Position numbers and translations under genes: made by a program. Below are positions 1 through 9,351 of a DNA stretch of 64,000 nucleotides, piece by piece. Origin of the DNA: Citrobacter sp. MGH106 (GTDB lineage: Bacteria; Pseudomonadota; Gammaproteobacteria; Enterobacterales; Enterobacteriaceae); NCBI RefSeq assembly GCF_001037495.1, contig NZ_KQ089823.1, forward strand, positions 186,001 through 250,000, given 5' to 3'. The notes under the pieces were generated by a model, which had not been told where the DNA came from, did not search any database, and worked only from the letters and a program-made list of their open reading frames with translations. Position 1 is the first letter of the stretch. Every line of letters begins with the position of its first letter.

Positions 1-916
1 TCAGCCGTTCATCGCTGGTTTCGACCGTTTTTGGCGTAAATTGCGCCACGCTGGCAACAAAGCTGATGGTTGCCGGAATACGCAGATCGGGCGCGGCATC
101 CAGTACCAGACGCGCTTCACCACCAATTTTTAGCAGACCAGCCTGTTCAGTAGGCAGGAAAAACGTCATGTAAACATCGCTGAGATCGACCATATTCAGC
201 ACCCGCCCACCGGCTGAAAGCACTTCACCCGGTTCAGCTACGCGGTACTGCACGCGACCATCGCGCGGAGCCTTAAGCTCGCTATCATCGATATCTGCCG
301 CAATCCGTCGTTCGGTTGCCTGCGCAGCTTCAACACGAGTTTGCGCCTGAATAATGCTGGTGCGGGCTGCTTCAATAGCCGCTTTCGCCGCAGAGACCTG
401 TGCCTTTGATGATTCCAGCGCAGCCCGCGCGCTTTCGGCAGCGGCACGATCGTCATCCAGTTGTTGCTCAGATACCGCTCCACGTTGTGACAGCGAACGG
501 GAACGAATATGACGTTTAGAGACCGACTGCAGTTCCGCCTCGCGCTGCTTTACTACCGACTGCGCGGCGCGCATTTCACTTTGCCGCTGTTCCAGCAACG
601 CGCGCGCCGCCGCAACGGCACTTTCTGCCTCTTTGATTTGCGCGACCGCTTCCAGCCGCTGCTCGTGTAGCACGCGGGTATCCATTTTCGCCAGCACCTC
701 GCCCTGGCGAACGAACTGCCCTTCCGACACGAGGATCGTGTCAATACGCCCGGCAATCTTAGTGGCTATATCTACTTCGGTAGCTTCAATTCTGCCATTA
801 CTGGCAGCAAATCCTTCCGGTACTCCCGCCGGACGTAGCATCCACCATACTATCGCGGCGGCCACCACCAGGAGGCCTGCCCCCCACCACACCAGATGAC
901 GCTTAATTTTATCCAT
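1..916 (-). CDS. yhiI: HlyD-type membrane fusion protein YhiI (C-terminus beyond window)
   Basis: Periplasmic adaptor of an ABC-type efflux or secretion system, anchored in the inner membrane. About 305 codons are present; the family has about 355, so the C-terminal 50 or so lie outside the window. Translation from the ATG at 916 gives [16 protein letters not shown], with one hydrophobic anchor at about residues 8-26. A biotinyl-lipoyl-like segment ([16 protein letters not shown]) follows, then a long Ala/Arg/Gln-rich coiled coil (residues about 80-220), then the second lipoyl half. The frame stays open to base 1. In E. coli yhiI sits beside the ABC genes rbbA and yhhJ, which would be expected to the left. 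The substrate is unknown. Identification is by similarity and synteny. Confidence 0.85.
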   Translation of the reverse strand, partial: MDKIKRHLVWWGAGLLVVAAAIVWWMLRPAGVPEGFAASNGRIEATEVDIATKIAGRIDTILVSEGQFVRQGEVLAKMDTRVLHEQRLEAVAQIKEAESAVAAARALLEQRQSEMRAAQSVVKQREAELQSVSKRHIRSRSLSQRGAVSEQQLDDDRAAAESARAALESSKAQVSAAKAAIEAARTSIIQAQTRVEAAQATERRIAADIDDSELKAPRDGRVQYRVAEPGEVLSAGGRVLNMVDLSDVYMTFFLPTEQAGLLKIGGEARLVLDAAPDLRIPATISFVASVAQFTPKTVETSDERL

Positions 917-1310
917 ATTCGACCCGCTATAATCCCTGTTACCAAACGATGCGTGTCACAAAGACCACTGAACAGCTATTCAGCGGGAGATTCCATCCGG
1001 GATGAGAAGGAATGAAAAGTAAAGGCCAGACGGTGGACAGGCGTCACGACAACGCTCACCGCAAAGGAAGTGAATGACGAAGATGCTGTGAAATCGGGTA
1101 GTAATGTTGTCATCATCAGCGTTCCTGGCCGGAAATGAAACACGCATACTCATAACTGCTATCTATTGAATACTAACACCTGGATTCGATATGTCTATTC
1201 GGTTGTAGTTTCCAGTTATGCCCTACCGCGCTCCGACTCAGAAATTATTCCGTATATCAACGATTGATAAACAAACGTAACTATAAACATAATCAATAAT
1301 TAGACATACC

Positions 1311-1316
1311 TATAAT
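1311..1316 (+). promoter_or_regulatory. Promoter -10 box for the M-box/mgtE transcript
   Basis: A perfect TATAAT lies about 15 bases before the first conserved M-box nucleotides, so transcription should start near 1322 and include the whole riboswitch. I see no good -35 hexamer 16-18 bases upstream. The stretch 917-1310 between yhiI and this box is AT-rich in its second half and shows no gene; it should hold the yhiI promoter. Confidence 0.5.
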
Positions 1317-1330
1317 AGCGGCTCATTTAC

Positions 1331-1558
1331 CGATCTCGTTATGGCGAGGCTCCTGCACAAATATAAGTTACCGCCCTGCTGGTATCGAGAGAGACCACTC
1401 AGGGAAATACAGGCATCCATCGAATCAAGGTGTTGCCAAGGTAACTTCTGACGATCTCACCATCGGACAGATACGTTGTTCAGTGCTAAAACCAGGACGT
1501 AGGGATCTGCCTGTGCTAATCCTGTCTTGTTCGCCCCTATGAGAGCTTTTTATAGGGA
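1331..1558 (+). ncRNA. M-box (ykoK-type) magnesium riboswitch with RBS-sequestering platform
   Basis: The leader of the Mg transporter gene carries M-box hallmarks in order: TCGTTA followed by GGCGAGGCTCCTG (1336-1355), a CCGCCCTGCTGG block, and the terminal CAGTGCTAAA (1481-1490). Closing helix P1 can form between GATCTC (1332-1337) and GGGATC (1502-1507). The platform has two exclusive pairings for CCCTAT (1535-1540): with ATAGGG (1552-1557), which overlaps the Shine-Dalgarno of the gene at 1567, or with CGTAGGG (1498-1504), which overlaps P1. Mg-bound P1 would free CCCTAT to block the ribosome site; without Mg the start would be open. There is no U-run after the hairpin, so control is probably translational. 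The motif match is by eye. Confidence 0.78.
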
Positions 1559-1566
1559 ATTACACC

Positions 1567-2580
1567 ATGTCATCTATGCAACTCTGCGCCACCCATCTTC
1601 CTGAGCCGGATTTTAATGGCGATGCCATCGCGCAGTATATGCGTACCGATTTTATTACCCTGCCGGATCATCTCAGCGTGAACGGTGCCCGTGAATACTT
1701 TGTCTCACAGCTCACGACGGATGATATTCCTGGTCAGGTTTTTGTGGTTGCAGGGAAAGCGCTACGCGGGGTGTTATCCGTCAAGCGCCTGCTGCAGGAA
1801 AAAGATACGTCGCTGAACATCAACCATATTATGGACAGCTGTCTGTTCCATGTTAAGCCTGATGATGAACGGGCAATGGTCGTTGCCGAGCTAGCCGAGC
1901 GTGAACTCGATCTGGTTGCTGTAGTTGAGAAAGGCGATCTGGTCGGCTGTCTGATGGAAAAAGAGATAGCCCATCTACAGGAGGATGATGTTACCGAAGA
2001 CGTACAGCTTCAGGGAGCGACACTGCCGCTGGAGAAACCCTATCTGGAAATTAGTCCGTGGACATTGTGGAAAAAACGTTCGGTCTGGCTCCTGCTGCTG
2101 TTTGTCGCGGAAGCCTACACAAGTAGTGTAATTCAGCACTTCGAAGAGGCGCTGGAATCAGCGATCGCGCTGGCCTTTTTTATTCCGTTGCTAATTGGTA
2201 CCGGCGGAAACAGCGGTACACAGATCACTTCGACGCTGGTACGTTCAATGGCGCTGGGAGAAGTGCGGCTACGGGATATGGGCCGGGTGATCCGCAAAGA
2301 GGTTTCAACTTCCTTGCTGATCGCCCTGACGCTAGGTCTGGCAGGCTGCGTACGCGCCTGGATGATGGGCATCGGCATGGAAATCACACTGATCGTCAGC
2401 CTGACACTGGTTTGCATTACGCTGTGGAGCGCCGTGGTGTCATCAGTGATCCCAATGTTGCTCAAGCGTATTGGCATTGACCCGGCCGTCGTATCCGCGC
2501 CGTTTATCGCCACGCTTATCGACGGTACCGGGTTGATTATCTATTTTAAAATTGCCCAGTATTTTCTTGGCCTGAACTAA
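1567..2580 (+). CDS. MgtE-family magnesium transporter (short form)
   Basis: 337 aa inner-membrane divalent cation channel/transporter. Residues about 20-150 resemble a CBS pair (MRTDFITLPDHLSVNGA; IMDSCLFHVKPDDERAMV), the usual Mg sensor of MgtE. Residues about 175-337 hold five membrane helices with the family pore motif PLLIGTGGNSGTQ. The N-terminal superhelical MgtE domain is absent, so it is shorter than classical MgtE (about 450 aa). Start ATG 1567 follows AGGGA at 8 bases. The M-box directly upstream strongly supports Mg as the substrate. K-12 has no such gene between yhiI and yhiN. No gene symbol is firmly established for this short form. Confidence 0.85.
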   Translation: MSSMQLCATHLPEPDFNGDAIAQYMRTDFITLPDHLSVNGAREYFVSQLTTDDIPGQVFVVAGKALRGVLSVKRLLQEKDTSLNINHIMDSCLFHVKPDDERAMVVAELAERELDLVAVVEKGDLVGCLMEKEIAHLQEDDVTEDVQLQGATLPLEKPYLEISPWTLWKKRSVWLLLLFVAEAYTSSVIQHFEEALESAIALAFFIPLLIGTGGNSGTQITSTLVRSMALGEVRLRDMGRVIRKEVSTSLLIALTLGLAGCVRAWMMGIGMEITLIVSLTLVCITLWSAVVSSVIPMLLKRIGIDPAVVSAPFIATLIDGTGLIIYFKIAQYFLGLN

Positions 2581-2617
2581 TATAGCGCCCGGTAACTCAG
2601 GTTATCGGGCATCACAT

Positions 2618-3811
2618 TCACGCAGACACCAAATCCTGCGCACACGCCCAGGCGCTCGACCATGCCCACTGGAAGTTATACCCGCCCAGCCAACCAGTGA
2701 CGTCCATCACTTCACCGATAAAATAGAGACCTGGTACTTTACGCGCTTCCATCGTACGTGATGACAGCTCATTGGTATCCACGCCGCCCAGCGTGACTTC
2801 CGCCGTGCGATACCCTTCTGTGCCGTTTGGCTGCACGCGCCATTCGGTCAGGGTTTCCACCAGTGCCTGCTGATCGCGCACGTTAAGCTGTTTCAGCGTC
2901 ACATCCGGAAGTTGCCCTAACTGCTGCAAACACTCCACCAGACGTTTGGGCAACTGCATCGCCAGTGTGTTCTTCAGGCTCTGATTAGGGTGTGCGCTAC
3001 GCTGTTCGTCGAGGAAAGCCTCAAGGTCTACATCGGGCAACAAATTAATGCTGACAAATTCACCTGGCTGCCAGAAACTGGAAATCTGTAAAACCGCCGG
3101 ACCTGAAAGGCCACGGTGCGTAAAGAGCAGGTTTTCACGAAACACAGTGCCGTCTTCAGCGGTGATAACGGAAGGTACTGACACGCCAGAGAGCACCTGA
3201 AGCTGCTCCAGTAGCGGCTTGTGCAGCGTAAAAGGCACCAAACCTGCACGCGTCGGCAGCACGTTCAGACCGAACTGTTCAGCAATTTTATAACCAAACG
3301 GCGAAGCGCCAAGACCCGGCATGGATAGCCCTCCGCTCGCAATAACCAGCTTTTTCGCACTGACCGTCATGCCGTTCAGCAAAATCTGGAAGCCGTCATC
3401 ATCACGCGCTACGCTCAGGACTTCGCTACGTAACCGCATTGTAACGTTACCTTTTTCGCATTCTGTCACCAGCATATCGACAATTTGCTGAGCAGAGTCG
3501 TCGCAGAACAACTGACCGAGCGTTTTTTCATGCCAGGCAATGCCGTGTTTGCCGACCAGATCGATAAAATCCCATTGCGTATAGCGAGCCAGCGCTGATT
3601 TGCAAAAATGCGGGTTTTGACTCAAATAAGCCGCCGGCTCCACATAAAGATTGGTAAAGTTACAGCGCCCCCCGCCAGACATGAGGATCTTGCGCCCAGG
3701 CTTTTTACCATTATCAATCAGCAGTACGCGACTACCTGCTTGTCCTGCCTGCGCGGCACAGAACATACCCGCTGCGCCAGCGCCTATAATAACGGTATCA
3801 AACCTTTCCAC
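2618..3811 (-). CDS. yhiN: YhiN-family flavoprotein (BaiN/RdsA-like)
   Basis: 397 aa predicted NAD(P)/FAD-dependent flavoprotein of the HI0933 family. The N-terminal FAD dinucleotide fold reads VERFDTVIIGAGAAGMFCAA, and a C-terminal GEVMDVTGWLGGYNFQWAWSSA block closes the FAD site. A GTG start at 3811 is chosen because the E. coli protein begins there (MERFD...) and GAGAGGA lies just upstream; the longer frame to 3877 has no such support. The biochemical role is poorly defined. It is divergent from pitA. Confidence 0.88.
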   Translation of the reverse strand: MERFDTVIIGAGAAGMFCAAQAGQAGSRVLLIDNGKKPGRKILMSGGGRCNFTNLYVEPAAYLSQNPHFCKSALARYTQWDFIDLVGKHGIAWHEKTLGQLFCDDSAQQIVDMLVTECEKGNVTMRLRSEVLSVARDDDGFQILLNGMTVSAKKLVIASGGLSMPGLGASPFGYKIAEQFGLNVLPTRAGLVPFTLHKPLLEQLQVLSGVSVPSVITAEDGTVFRENLLFTHRGLSGPAVLQISSFWQPGEFVSINLLPDVDLEAFLDEQRSAHPNQSLKNTLAMQLPKRLVECLQQLGQLPDVTLKQLNVRDQQALVETLTEWRVQPNGTEGYRTAEVTLGGVDTNELSSRTMEARKVPGLYFIGEVMDVTGWLGGYNFQWAWSSAWACAQDLVSA

Positions 3812-4040
3812 GTTGCGATCCTCTCTAAAAAGCGGGCGTGAATTGTAAAGATTCCTCAGTGGTCGCACCAGCACCAAACTATCAATAATAGGTATTTATC
3901 TGAATTCTATAGGATAATTCTTTAGTGGTGTAAAACAAAGCAGGAGATATATCAAAAAAACTCTATATTTCACTTTGCCCGCGCCGCCAAAGTCACTGAT
4001 AATGCGCCGCGTTCATGTCCTCAAAATGGCGTAACGTCCT

Positions 4041-5540
4041 ATGCTACATTTGTTTGCTGGCCTGGATTTACATACCGGGCTTTTACTATTGCTTGCTCTG
4101 GCTTTTGTGCTGTTCTACGAAGCAATTAACGGCTTCCATGACACAGCAAATGCTGTCGCAACCGTGATCTATACCCGTGCAATGCGTTCGCAATTGGCGG
4201 TTATCATGGCTGCGGTATTCAACTTCTTTGGTGTTTTGCTGGGTGGTCTCAGCGTAGCTTATGCCATCGTGCATATGCTGCCAACGGATCTGCTGCTCAA
4301 CATGGGTTCCTCACATGGCCTCGCCATGGTGTTCTCTATGCTACTGGCGGCAATTATCTGGAACCTCGGTACCTGGTACTTTGGTTTGCCTGCATCCAGC
4401 TCCCACACGCTGATTGGCGCGATCATCGGTATTGGTTTAACCAATGCGCTGATGAACGGCACTTCGGTGGTGGACGCACTTAACATCCCGAAAGTTATCG
4501 GTATCTTTGCCTCGCTTATCGTCTCGCCGATTGTCGGTCTGGTGGTTGCAGGCGGCCTCATTTTCATTCTGCGTCGTTACTGGAGCGGTACTAAAAAACG
4601 TGCCCGTATCCACCTGACGCCAGCGGAACGTGAAAAGAAAGACGGTAAGAAAAAACCACCTTTCTGGACGCGTATCGCACTGATCCTCTCTGCTATCGGC
4701 GTGGCGTTCTCCCATGGCGCGAACGACGGACAGAAAGGCATTGGTCTGGTGATGCTGGTACTGATTGGCGTAGCGCCTGCAGGTTTCGTAGTGAATATGA
4801 ACGCCTCCGGTTACGAAATTACTCGTACCCGCGATGCTATCAATAACGTCGAAACCTTCTTCCAGCAGCGTCCTGATCTGCTGAAGCAAGCCACTGGCGT
4901 AGATCAGCTCATTCCGTCGCCGGAAGCTGGCGTGCCAACGCAAGCTAACGAGTTCCATTGCCACCCGGCAAATACCATCAACGCGCTTGAGCGTGCAAAA
5001 GGTATGCTGGCGAATCTGGAAACTTACGACAAGTTAAGCGTTGAGCAGCGCGGACAACTGCGCCGCATTATGCTGTGCATCTCCGATACCACCGATAAAG
5101 TGGTTAAGCTGCCTGGCGTAAGCGCTGACGACCAGCGTCTGCTGAAGAAACTGAAAACCGACATGCTGAGCACCATCGAGTATGCGCCTATCTGGATCAT
5201 TATGGCCGTTGCTCTGGCTCTGGGCTGCGGTACGATGATTGGCTGGCGTCGTGTGGCGACCACTATCGGTGAGAAAATTGGTAAGAAAGGCATGACCTAT
5301 GCTCAGGGGATGTCGGCGCAGATGACCGCCGCTGTCTCTATCGGTCTCGCCAGTTATACCGGTATGCCTGTTTCCACCACCCACGTTCTCTCCTCTTCTG
5401 TTGCGGGCACGATGGTTGTTGACGGTGGCGGCTTACAGCGTAAAACAGTGACCAGCATTCTGATGGCCTGGGTCTTTACCCTGCCTGCGGCGATTATTCT
5501 TTCTGGGGTGCTGTACTGGCTCTCCCTGAAGCTTATCTAA
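4041..5540 (+). CDS. pitA: Low-affinity metal-phosphate symporter PitA
   Basis: 499 aa inner-membrane proton symporter for neutral metal-phosphate complexes, the constitutive phosphate route alongside Pst. The family's duplicated signatures are both present: [12 protein letters not shown] near residue 30 and [12 protein letters not shown] near residue 229. A large hydrophilic loop spans residues about 255-370, and the protein matches E. coli PitA nearly end to end with the same length. It is monocistronic, followed by a strong terminator. The same protein also affects zinc and tellurite uptake in E. coli (known, not visible here). Confidence 0.97.
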   Translation: MLHLFAGLDLHTGLLLLLALAFVLFYEAINGFHDTANAVATVIYTRAMRSQLAVIMAAVFNFFGVLLGGLSVAYAIVHMLPTDLLLNMGSSHGLAMVFSMLLAAIIWNLGTWYFGLPASSSHTLIGAIIGIGLTNALMNGTSVVDALNIPKVIGIFASLIVSPIVGLVVAGGLIFILRRYWSGTKKRARIHLTPAEREKKDGKKKPPFWTRIALILSAIGVAFSHGANDGQKGIGLVMLVLIGVAPAGFVVNMNASGYEITRTRDAINNVETFFQQRPDLLKQATGVDQLIPSPEAGVPTQANEFHCHPANTINALERAKGMLANLETYDKLSVEQRGQLRRIMLCISDTTDKVVKLPGVSADDQRLLKKLKTDMLSTIEYAPIWIIMAVALALGCGTMIGWRRVATTIGEKIGKKGMTYAQGMSAQMTAAVSIGLASYTGMPVSTTHVLSSSVAGTMVVDGGGLQRKTVTSILMAWVFTLPAAIILSGVLYWLSLKLI

Positions 5541-5553
5541 GCGAATGCACAGT

Positions 5554-5589
5554 AAAAAAGCGGGCCAGGAAACTGACCCGCTTTTTTTA
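5554..5589 (+). terminator. Intrinsic terminator of pitA (bidirectional with uspB)
   Basis: AAAAAAGCGGG and CCCGCTTTTTTT flank a small loop just after the pitA stop. The A-run on one side and T-run on the other make it work for both pitA and the convergent uspB. Confidence 0.9.
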
Positions 5590-5612
5590 TATCTGCCGTA
5601 GAGTGACGTGGC

Positions 5613-5948
5613 TTAGTGCCAGATTATCAACGCAACCATACTGATTAATACCAGGCCGCATAACGCGCTGGTGAGAATGAACTGACCGCGAACCCGCTCA
5701 CAGCGGCGTATAAATTCATCATCATGATGATCACGGTAGCGCTGCGCGTAGATATACCACACCAGCCGCATCTGCTTATTGGGTTGCCCATGCGAGGTAA
5801 AAAAGCCGCCTCCATCTACATACTGGTAGAGCAATGGATCGCAACCACGAAGTACGACTAACAGTGCGCGCAGCGAAGAAAAATAGCGCGCCATATTAAC
5901 AATGCAAACGACACATAAAGCCCAGAATAATGCAATGGTGCTTATCAT
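5613..5948 (-). CDS. uspB: Universal stress protein B
   Basis: 111 aa integral membrane protein with one hydrophobic segment at each end ([17 protein letters not shown] and [15 protein letters not shown]) around a charged middle ([16 protein letters not shown]). Nearly identical to E. coli UspB, an RpoS-controlled stationary-phase protein whose loss gives ethanol sensitivity. Molecular function unknown. Divergent from uspA, as in E. coli. Confidence 0.95.
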   Translation of the reverse strand: MISTIALFWALCVVCIVNMARYFSSLRALLVVLRGCDPLLYQYVDGGGFFTSHGQPNKQMRLVWYIYAQRYRDHHDDEFIRRCERVRGQFILTSALCGLVLISMVALIIWH

Positions 5949-6341
5949 ATCCCCTCCCCGGCGACCCGCCCACGGAACTCCTCTCCGGGGCTACCGCTAC
6001 CCGATACCCTGCCAAACCATTCAGTGAAGAGTGCTACCGAAACCGCTCGTGTTTGTATCTCGTATCCGAACGCCTCTCTAGATAGTGTAGGAGATTAGTT
6101 AATTTTTTTGCCAGAAGGTTAATCACTATCAATGCAATTAGCTGAAAAATTTGTTTAACTAATTGGCAATCAAGGCGGATTGACGGATTATCCCGGTCGC
6201 TATAATGTAAGGATAGTCCTTAAATGGTACGTCTTTACGACTGGGCTAGCCCCGCGCACAACGTTCGCAGGACGCGGATGACGCGGCGGCAAATGAACGC
6301 CAGAAGGCTAGTCATCGACAACTTATGGAAGGAGTAACACT
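5949..6341. promoter_or_regulatory. uspB/uspA divergent control region
   Basis: 393 bases without a gene. On the plus strand a perfect -10 TATAAT (6201-6206) sits 15 bases after TTGACG (6180-6185), giving a start near 6213 and a structured leader of about 130 bases before uspA. The leader ends in inverted copies of GGCTAG around 6243 and 6305. The decamer AACTAATTGG (6157-6166) recurs upstream of dtpB at 6921-6930. The uspB promoter must lie in the left part; I could not pick it out. Confidence 0.55.
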
Positions 6342-6779
6342 ATGGCTTATAAACACATTCTTATCGCGGTTGATCTTTCTCCGGAAAGTAAAGTTCTGGT
6401 TGAAAAAGCGGTCTCTATGGCGCGGCCTTACAATGCAAAAGTCTCCCTTATCCACGTTGACGTAAACTATTCCGATCTGTACACCGGGTTAATCGACGTG
6501 AATCTGGGTGATATGCAGAAACGTATTTCTGAAGAAACTCATCACGCGTTAACCGAGCTGTCCACCAATGCTGGCTACCCTATCACCGAAACCCTGAGCG
6601 GTAGCGGTGACCTGGGTCAGGTTCTGGTTGATGCCATTAAAAAATACGACATGGACCTGGTCGTTTGTGGTCATCACCAGGATTTCTGGAGCAAGCTGAT
6701 GTCCTCCGCACGTCAACTGATCAACACCGTTCACGTCGACATGTTGATTGTTCCGCTGCGTGACGACGAAGAAGCATAA
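6342..6779 (+). CDS. uspA: Universal stress protein A
   Basis: 145 aa cytoplasmic homodimer induced by growth arrest and many stresses. The single Usp domain covers the whole protein ([17 protein letters not shown] at the start; [12 protein letters not shown] in the nucleotide-loop region). E. coli UspA does not bind ATP; the G-x2-G-x9-G(S/T) ATP loop is likewise not evident here. Start ATG 6342 follows GGAGTAACACT. Essentially identical to E. coli UspA. Confidence 0.96.
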   Translation: MAYKHILIAVDLSPESKVLVEKAVSMARPYNAKVSLIHVDVNYSDLYTGLIDVNLGDMQKRISEETHHALTELSTNAGYPITETLSGSGDLGQVLVDAIKKYDMDLVVCGHHQDFWSKLMSSARQLINTVHVDMLIVPLRDDEEA

Positions 6780-6833
6780 AATGCTTGCCGCCGGGAAGTA
6801 ACCCGGCCTGCTGCAAACATTTACGCCTGTAAG

Positions 6834-6856
6834 CGCCCGCCTCTGCGGGCGTTTTT
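6834..6856 (+). terminator. Intrinsic terminator of uspA
   Basis: Seven-base stem CGCCCGC / GCGGGCG with a 4-base loop, followed by TTTTTGTTTTT. Confidence 0.92.
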
Positions 6857-6907
6857 GTTTTTATCCCTTCGGCACTTATCAGTACATCAACCCAACAAAT
6901 AAATCAT

Positions 6908-6928
6908 AATTAGTGTGATCAACTAATT
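6908..6928. promoter_or_regulatory. 21-bp palindrome upstream of dtpB, possible operator
   Basis: Arms AATTAGT and ACTAATT flank GTGATCA, itself containing the palindrome TGATCA. It lies 134 bases upstream of the dtpB start, beyond the uspA terminator. No regulator is assigned. Confidence 0.4.
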
Positions 6929-7061
6929 GGATCGAAAACTATCTCTATAATAATCTACTCTCGCGGCTAATCTCCGCAGTCTATAACAAAATAAGACTTT
7001 TTCGGCGCGTTTTAGCATACGCGTTCATACTTTTCGGGATGGCTTTGAAAGGCGAAGGAAT

Positions 7062-8530
7062 ATGAATACAAGTGCACCTACGGGCTTGCTGCAGCAACCT
7101 CGTCCGTTCTTCATGATCTTTTTTGTAGAATTATGGGAACGATTTGGCTATTACGGCGTTCAGGGCATCCTGGCGGTTTTTTTTGTTAAGCAACTCGGGT
7201 TCTCCCAGGAACAGGCGTTTATCACCTTCGGTGCGTTTGCCGCATTGGTGTATGGCCTAATCTCCATTGGCGGCTATGTCGGCGACCACCTGTTAGGGAC
7301 AAAACGCACGCTGGTTCTCGGTGCTATTGTGCTGGCAATTGGCTACTTCATGACCGGGATGTCACTACTCAAACCCGATCTGATCTTTATCGCGCTGGGT
7401 ACTATTGCCGTAGGCAACGGGCTGTTTAAAGCTAACCCGGCAAGTTTGCTGTCAAAATGCTATCCCCCAAAAGATGCCCGACTGGACGGCGCCTTCACCC
7501 TGTTTTATATGTCGATTAACATCGGTTCGTTGCTGTCGCTGTCGCTGGCACCGGTAATTGCCGATAAGTTTGGTTACGCCGTTACCTATAACCTGTGTGG
7601 TGCCGGACTTATCGTCGCGCTGCTGGTCTACTTTGCCTGCCGCGGGATGGTGAAAGACATTGGTTCTGAGCCAGACCATAAGCCGCTGGTATTCCGCAAC
7701 CTGCTCTGTGTGCTGGCCGGTACGGTGGTAATGGTGTTTATCTGCGCGTGATGCACAACGTTAAAATCGCTAACCTGGTACTGATCGTTCTGTCGATTGT
7801 TGTGACTATTATCTTCTTCCGCCAGGCATTCAAACTGGATAAAACCGGGCGCAACAAGATGTTTGTGGCCTTTATTCTGATGCTGGAAGCGGTGGTGTTC
7901 TACGTTCTGTATGCGCAGATGCCGACGTCACTGAACTTCTTTGCCATCAATAACGTACATCATGAAATTTTGGGCTTCGCCATCAACCCGGTTAGCTTCC
8001 AGGCGCTGAACCCGTTCTGGGTCGTTCTTGCCAGCCCGGTACTGGCAGCGATTTATACCCGTCTGGGTAACAAAGGCAAAGACCTGACCATGCCGATGAA
8101 GTTTACTCTCGGTATGTTCTTGTGCTCACTGGGATTCCTGACTGCCGCCGCTGCCGGCATGTGGTTTGCTGATGCACAGGGCCTGACATCGCCGTGGTTT
8201 ATCGTACTGGTGTACCTGTTCCAGAGCCTGGGTGAGTTGCTGATTAGCGCCCTGGGACTGGCAATGGTCGCCGCACTGGTGCCGCAGCATCTGATGGGCT
8301 TTATTCTTGGGATGTGGTTCCTGACGCAGGCAGCAGCCTTCCTGATGGGGGGTTACGTTGCGACGTTCACCGCAGTACCGGAAAACATCACCGACCCGTT
8401 ACAGACATTACCTATCTACACCAACGTGTTCAGTAATATCGGTCTGGTAACGCTGGCAGTCACAGTGGTGATGGCGATTATGGTGCCGTGGTTGAACCGG
8501 ATGATTAATACGCCAAGCACCGAACAATAA
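7062..8530 (+). pseudogene. dtpB: Di/tripeptide:proton symporter DtpB, interrupted by a frameshift
   Basis: Proton-dependent oligopeptide transporter (POT/PTR family), normally about 489 aa with 14 helices. Here it is two reading frames: 7062-7751 (229 aa, including the POT motif [12 protein letters not shown]) and 7748-8530 (260 aa, continuing exactly where the first stops). E. coli reads ...VCAWLMHN...; here the DNA reads TGC GCG TGA TGC, so a 4-base loss removed the end of Trp and all of Leu. The loss fits slippage between two TG dinucleotides (TGGCTG to TG). Both halves are otherwise well conserved, so the event is recent or a sequence error. A GTG at 7748 overlaps the stop and could allow reinitiation, but a split POT transporter is unlikely to work. 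Coding start ATG 7062 follows GAAGGA. Confidence 0.85.
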
Positions 8531-8537
8531 TACTCAG

Positions 8538-8570
8538 TGCCGGATGGCGGCTATCGCTTGATCCGGCCTG
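8538..8570. repeat. REP-like palindromic element after dtpB
   Basis: GTGCCGGATGGCGGC ... GATCCGGCCTG has the usual enterobacterial REP arms. The same kind of element recurs near 10560, 13480-13545, 17169, 58196 and 63508. Confidence 0.75.
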
Positions 8571-8578
8571 TATTCAAC

Positions 8579-8608
8579 ATGCCCGATACACCTTTCGCTA
8601 TCGGGCAT
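8579..8608. terminator. Bidirectional terminator between dtpB and the Rrf2 gene
   Basis: Ten-base arms ATGCCCGATA / TATCGGGCAT with a 10-base loop, then TTT on the plus strand; it lies between convergent genes. Confidence 0.7.
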
Positions 8609-8617
8609 TTCCAACCG

Positions 8618-9121
8618 TTATCCTTTGCGCGCGTCAATCCACTCCTGCACTTCAATGACAAAAGTGTCCGGCGCTTTGCGGTACATCTTGCGGGCCAAAT
8701 CCAGAATTGTGTGCTGGCCGAGCGCTTCTTCCATCCGCTGCTGAGCCATATCCATCACTGAACGCACACCGCAGATCCCTTCACATGCCCACTCTGGCGG
8801 TTGCTCGTCAAATACCGCCAGTCTTTGGCGTATTTCACGGCATTCAAAAATGCGCTTATCGCCATCAATCGCGTTTACCACATCCAGCACCGTAATATGT
8901 TCAGCTGGTTTGGCGAGCTGAAAACCGCCGCCCTTACCCTCGATACTGCGCACCAGGCCCGCTTTCGACAGGCGGGTAAATATCTTGGCCAGATAGTCAT
9001 ACGGCACACTTTGCAATTCAGCAATTTCCCGAACGCTCATATCCCGCGCGTCGCCTCTACTGTCGACCATACACATCAGGCTATGAATGCCGTACTCAAC
9101 CCCGGAACTGTAGAATGCCAT
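8618..9121 (-). CDS. Rrf2-family transcriptional regulator
   Basis: 167 aa. The N-terminal winged helix-turn-helix is typical of Rrf2 (YGIHSLMCM at 10-18; MSVREIAELQSVPYDYLAKIFTRLSKAGLV at about 28-57; EGKGGGFQLAK wing). The C-terminal half has a cysteine cluster (FECREIR, then WACEGICGV), as in the Fe-S- or redox-sensing members IscR and NsrR. It is not NsrR or IscR themselves, judging from their sequences. Divergent from a flavoenzyme at 9352, which it probably controls through the shared 230-base region. This pair is absent from K-12 at this point. Confidence 0.85.
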   Translation of the reverse strand: MAFYSSGVEYGIHSLMCMVDSRGDARDMSVREIAELQSVPYDYLAKIFTRLSKAGLVRSIEGKGGGFQLAKPAEHITVLDVVNAIDGDKRIFECREIRQRLAVFDEQPPEWACEGICGVRSVMDMAQQRMEEALGQHTILDLARKMYRKAPDTFVIEVQEWIDARKG

Positions 9122-9201
9122 TATCTTATCTCAGCCAAAATTAATCTGAGTTATTGTAGCTTTTTCAACTGAATCTTGCCATAGACCGCGTACACACGCG
9201 C

Positions 9202-9246
9202 TGAAACTAAAAAATAAATAATATAAATATCAAATAAATAGTTTCA
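9202..9246. promoter_or_regulatory. Long-spaced inverted repeat in the Rrf2/flavoenzyme intergenic region
   Basis: Perfect 8-base arms TGAAACTA and TAGTTTCA separated by 29 AT-rich bases, midway between two divergent genes. Candidate operator for the Rrf2 regulator; inferred from position only. Confidence 0.4.
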
Positions 9247-9351
9247 TTTAAGCACCTTGTTCCCTTCATATTTTGCAAATCGCATTGCATTTAATAACTA
9301 CGACCAATAAAATCCGAGTAAATAAATCGTGATGACCAGTGAGAAAACCGA

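Noticed and set aside
3812-3877. N-terminal extension of yhiN
   Set aside because: The extension lacks a ribosome site; the GTG at 3811 matches the E. coli start and has one.
7748-8530. Second half of dtpB as a separate transporter gene
   Set aside because: It begins in mid-protein with no ribosome site of its own and continues the first half without a gap, so a frameshift explains it better.
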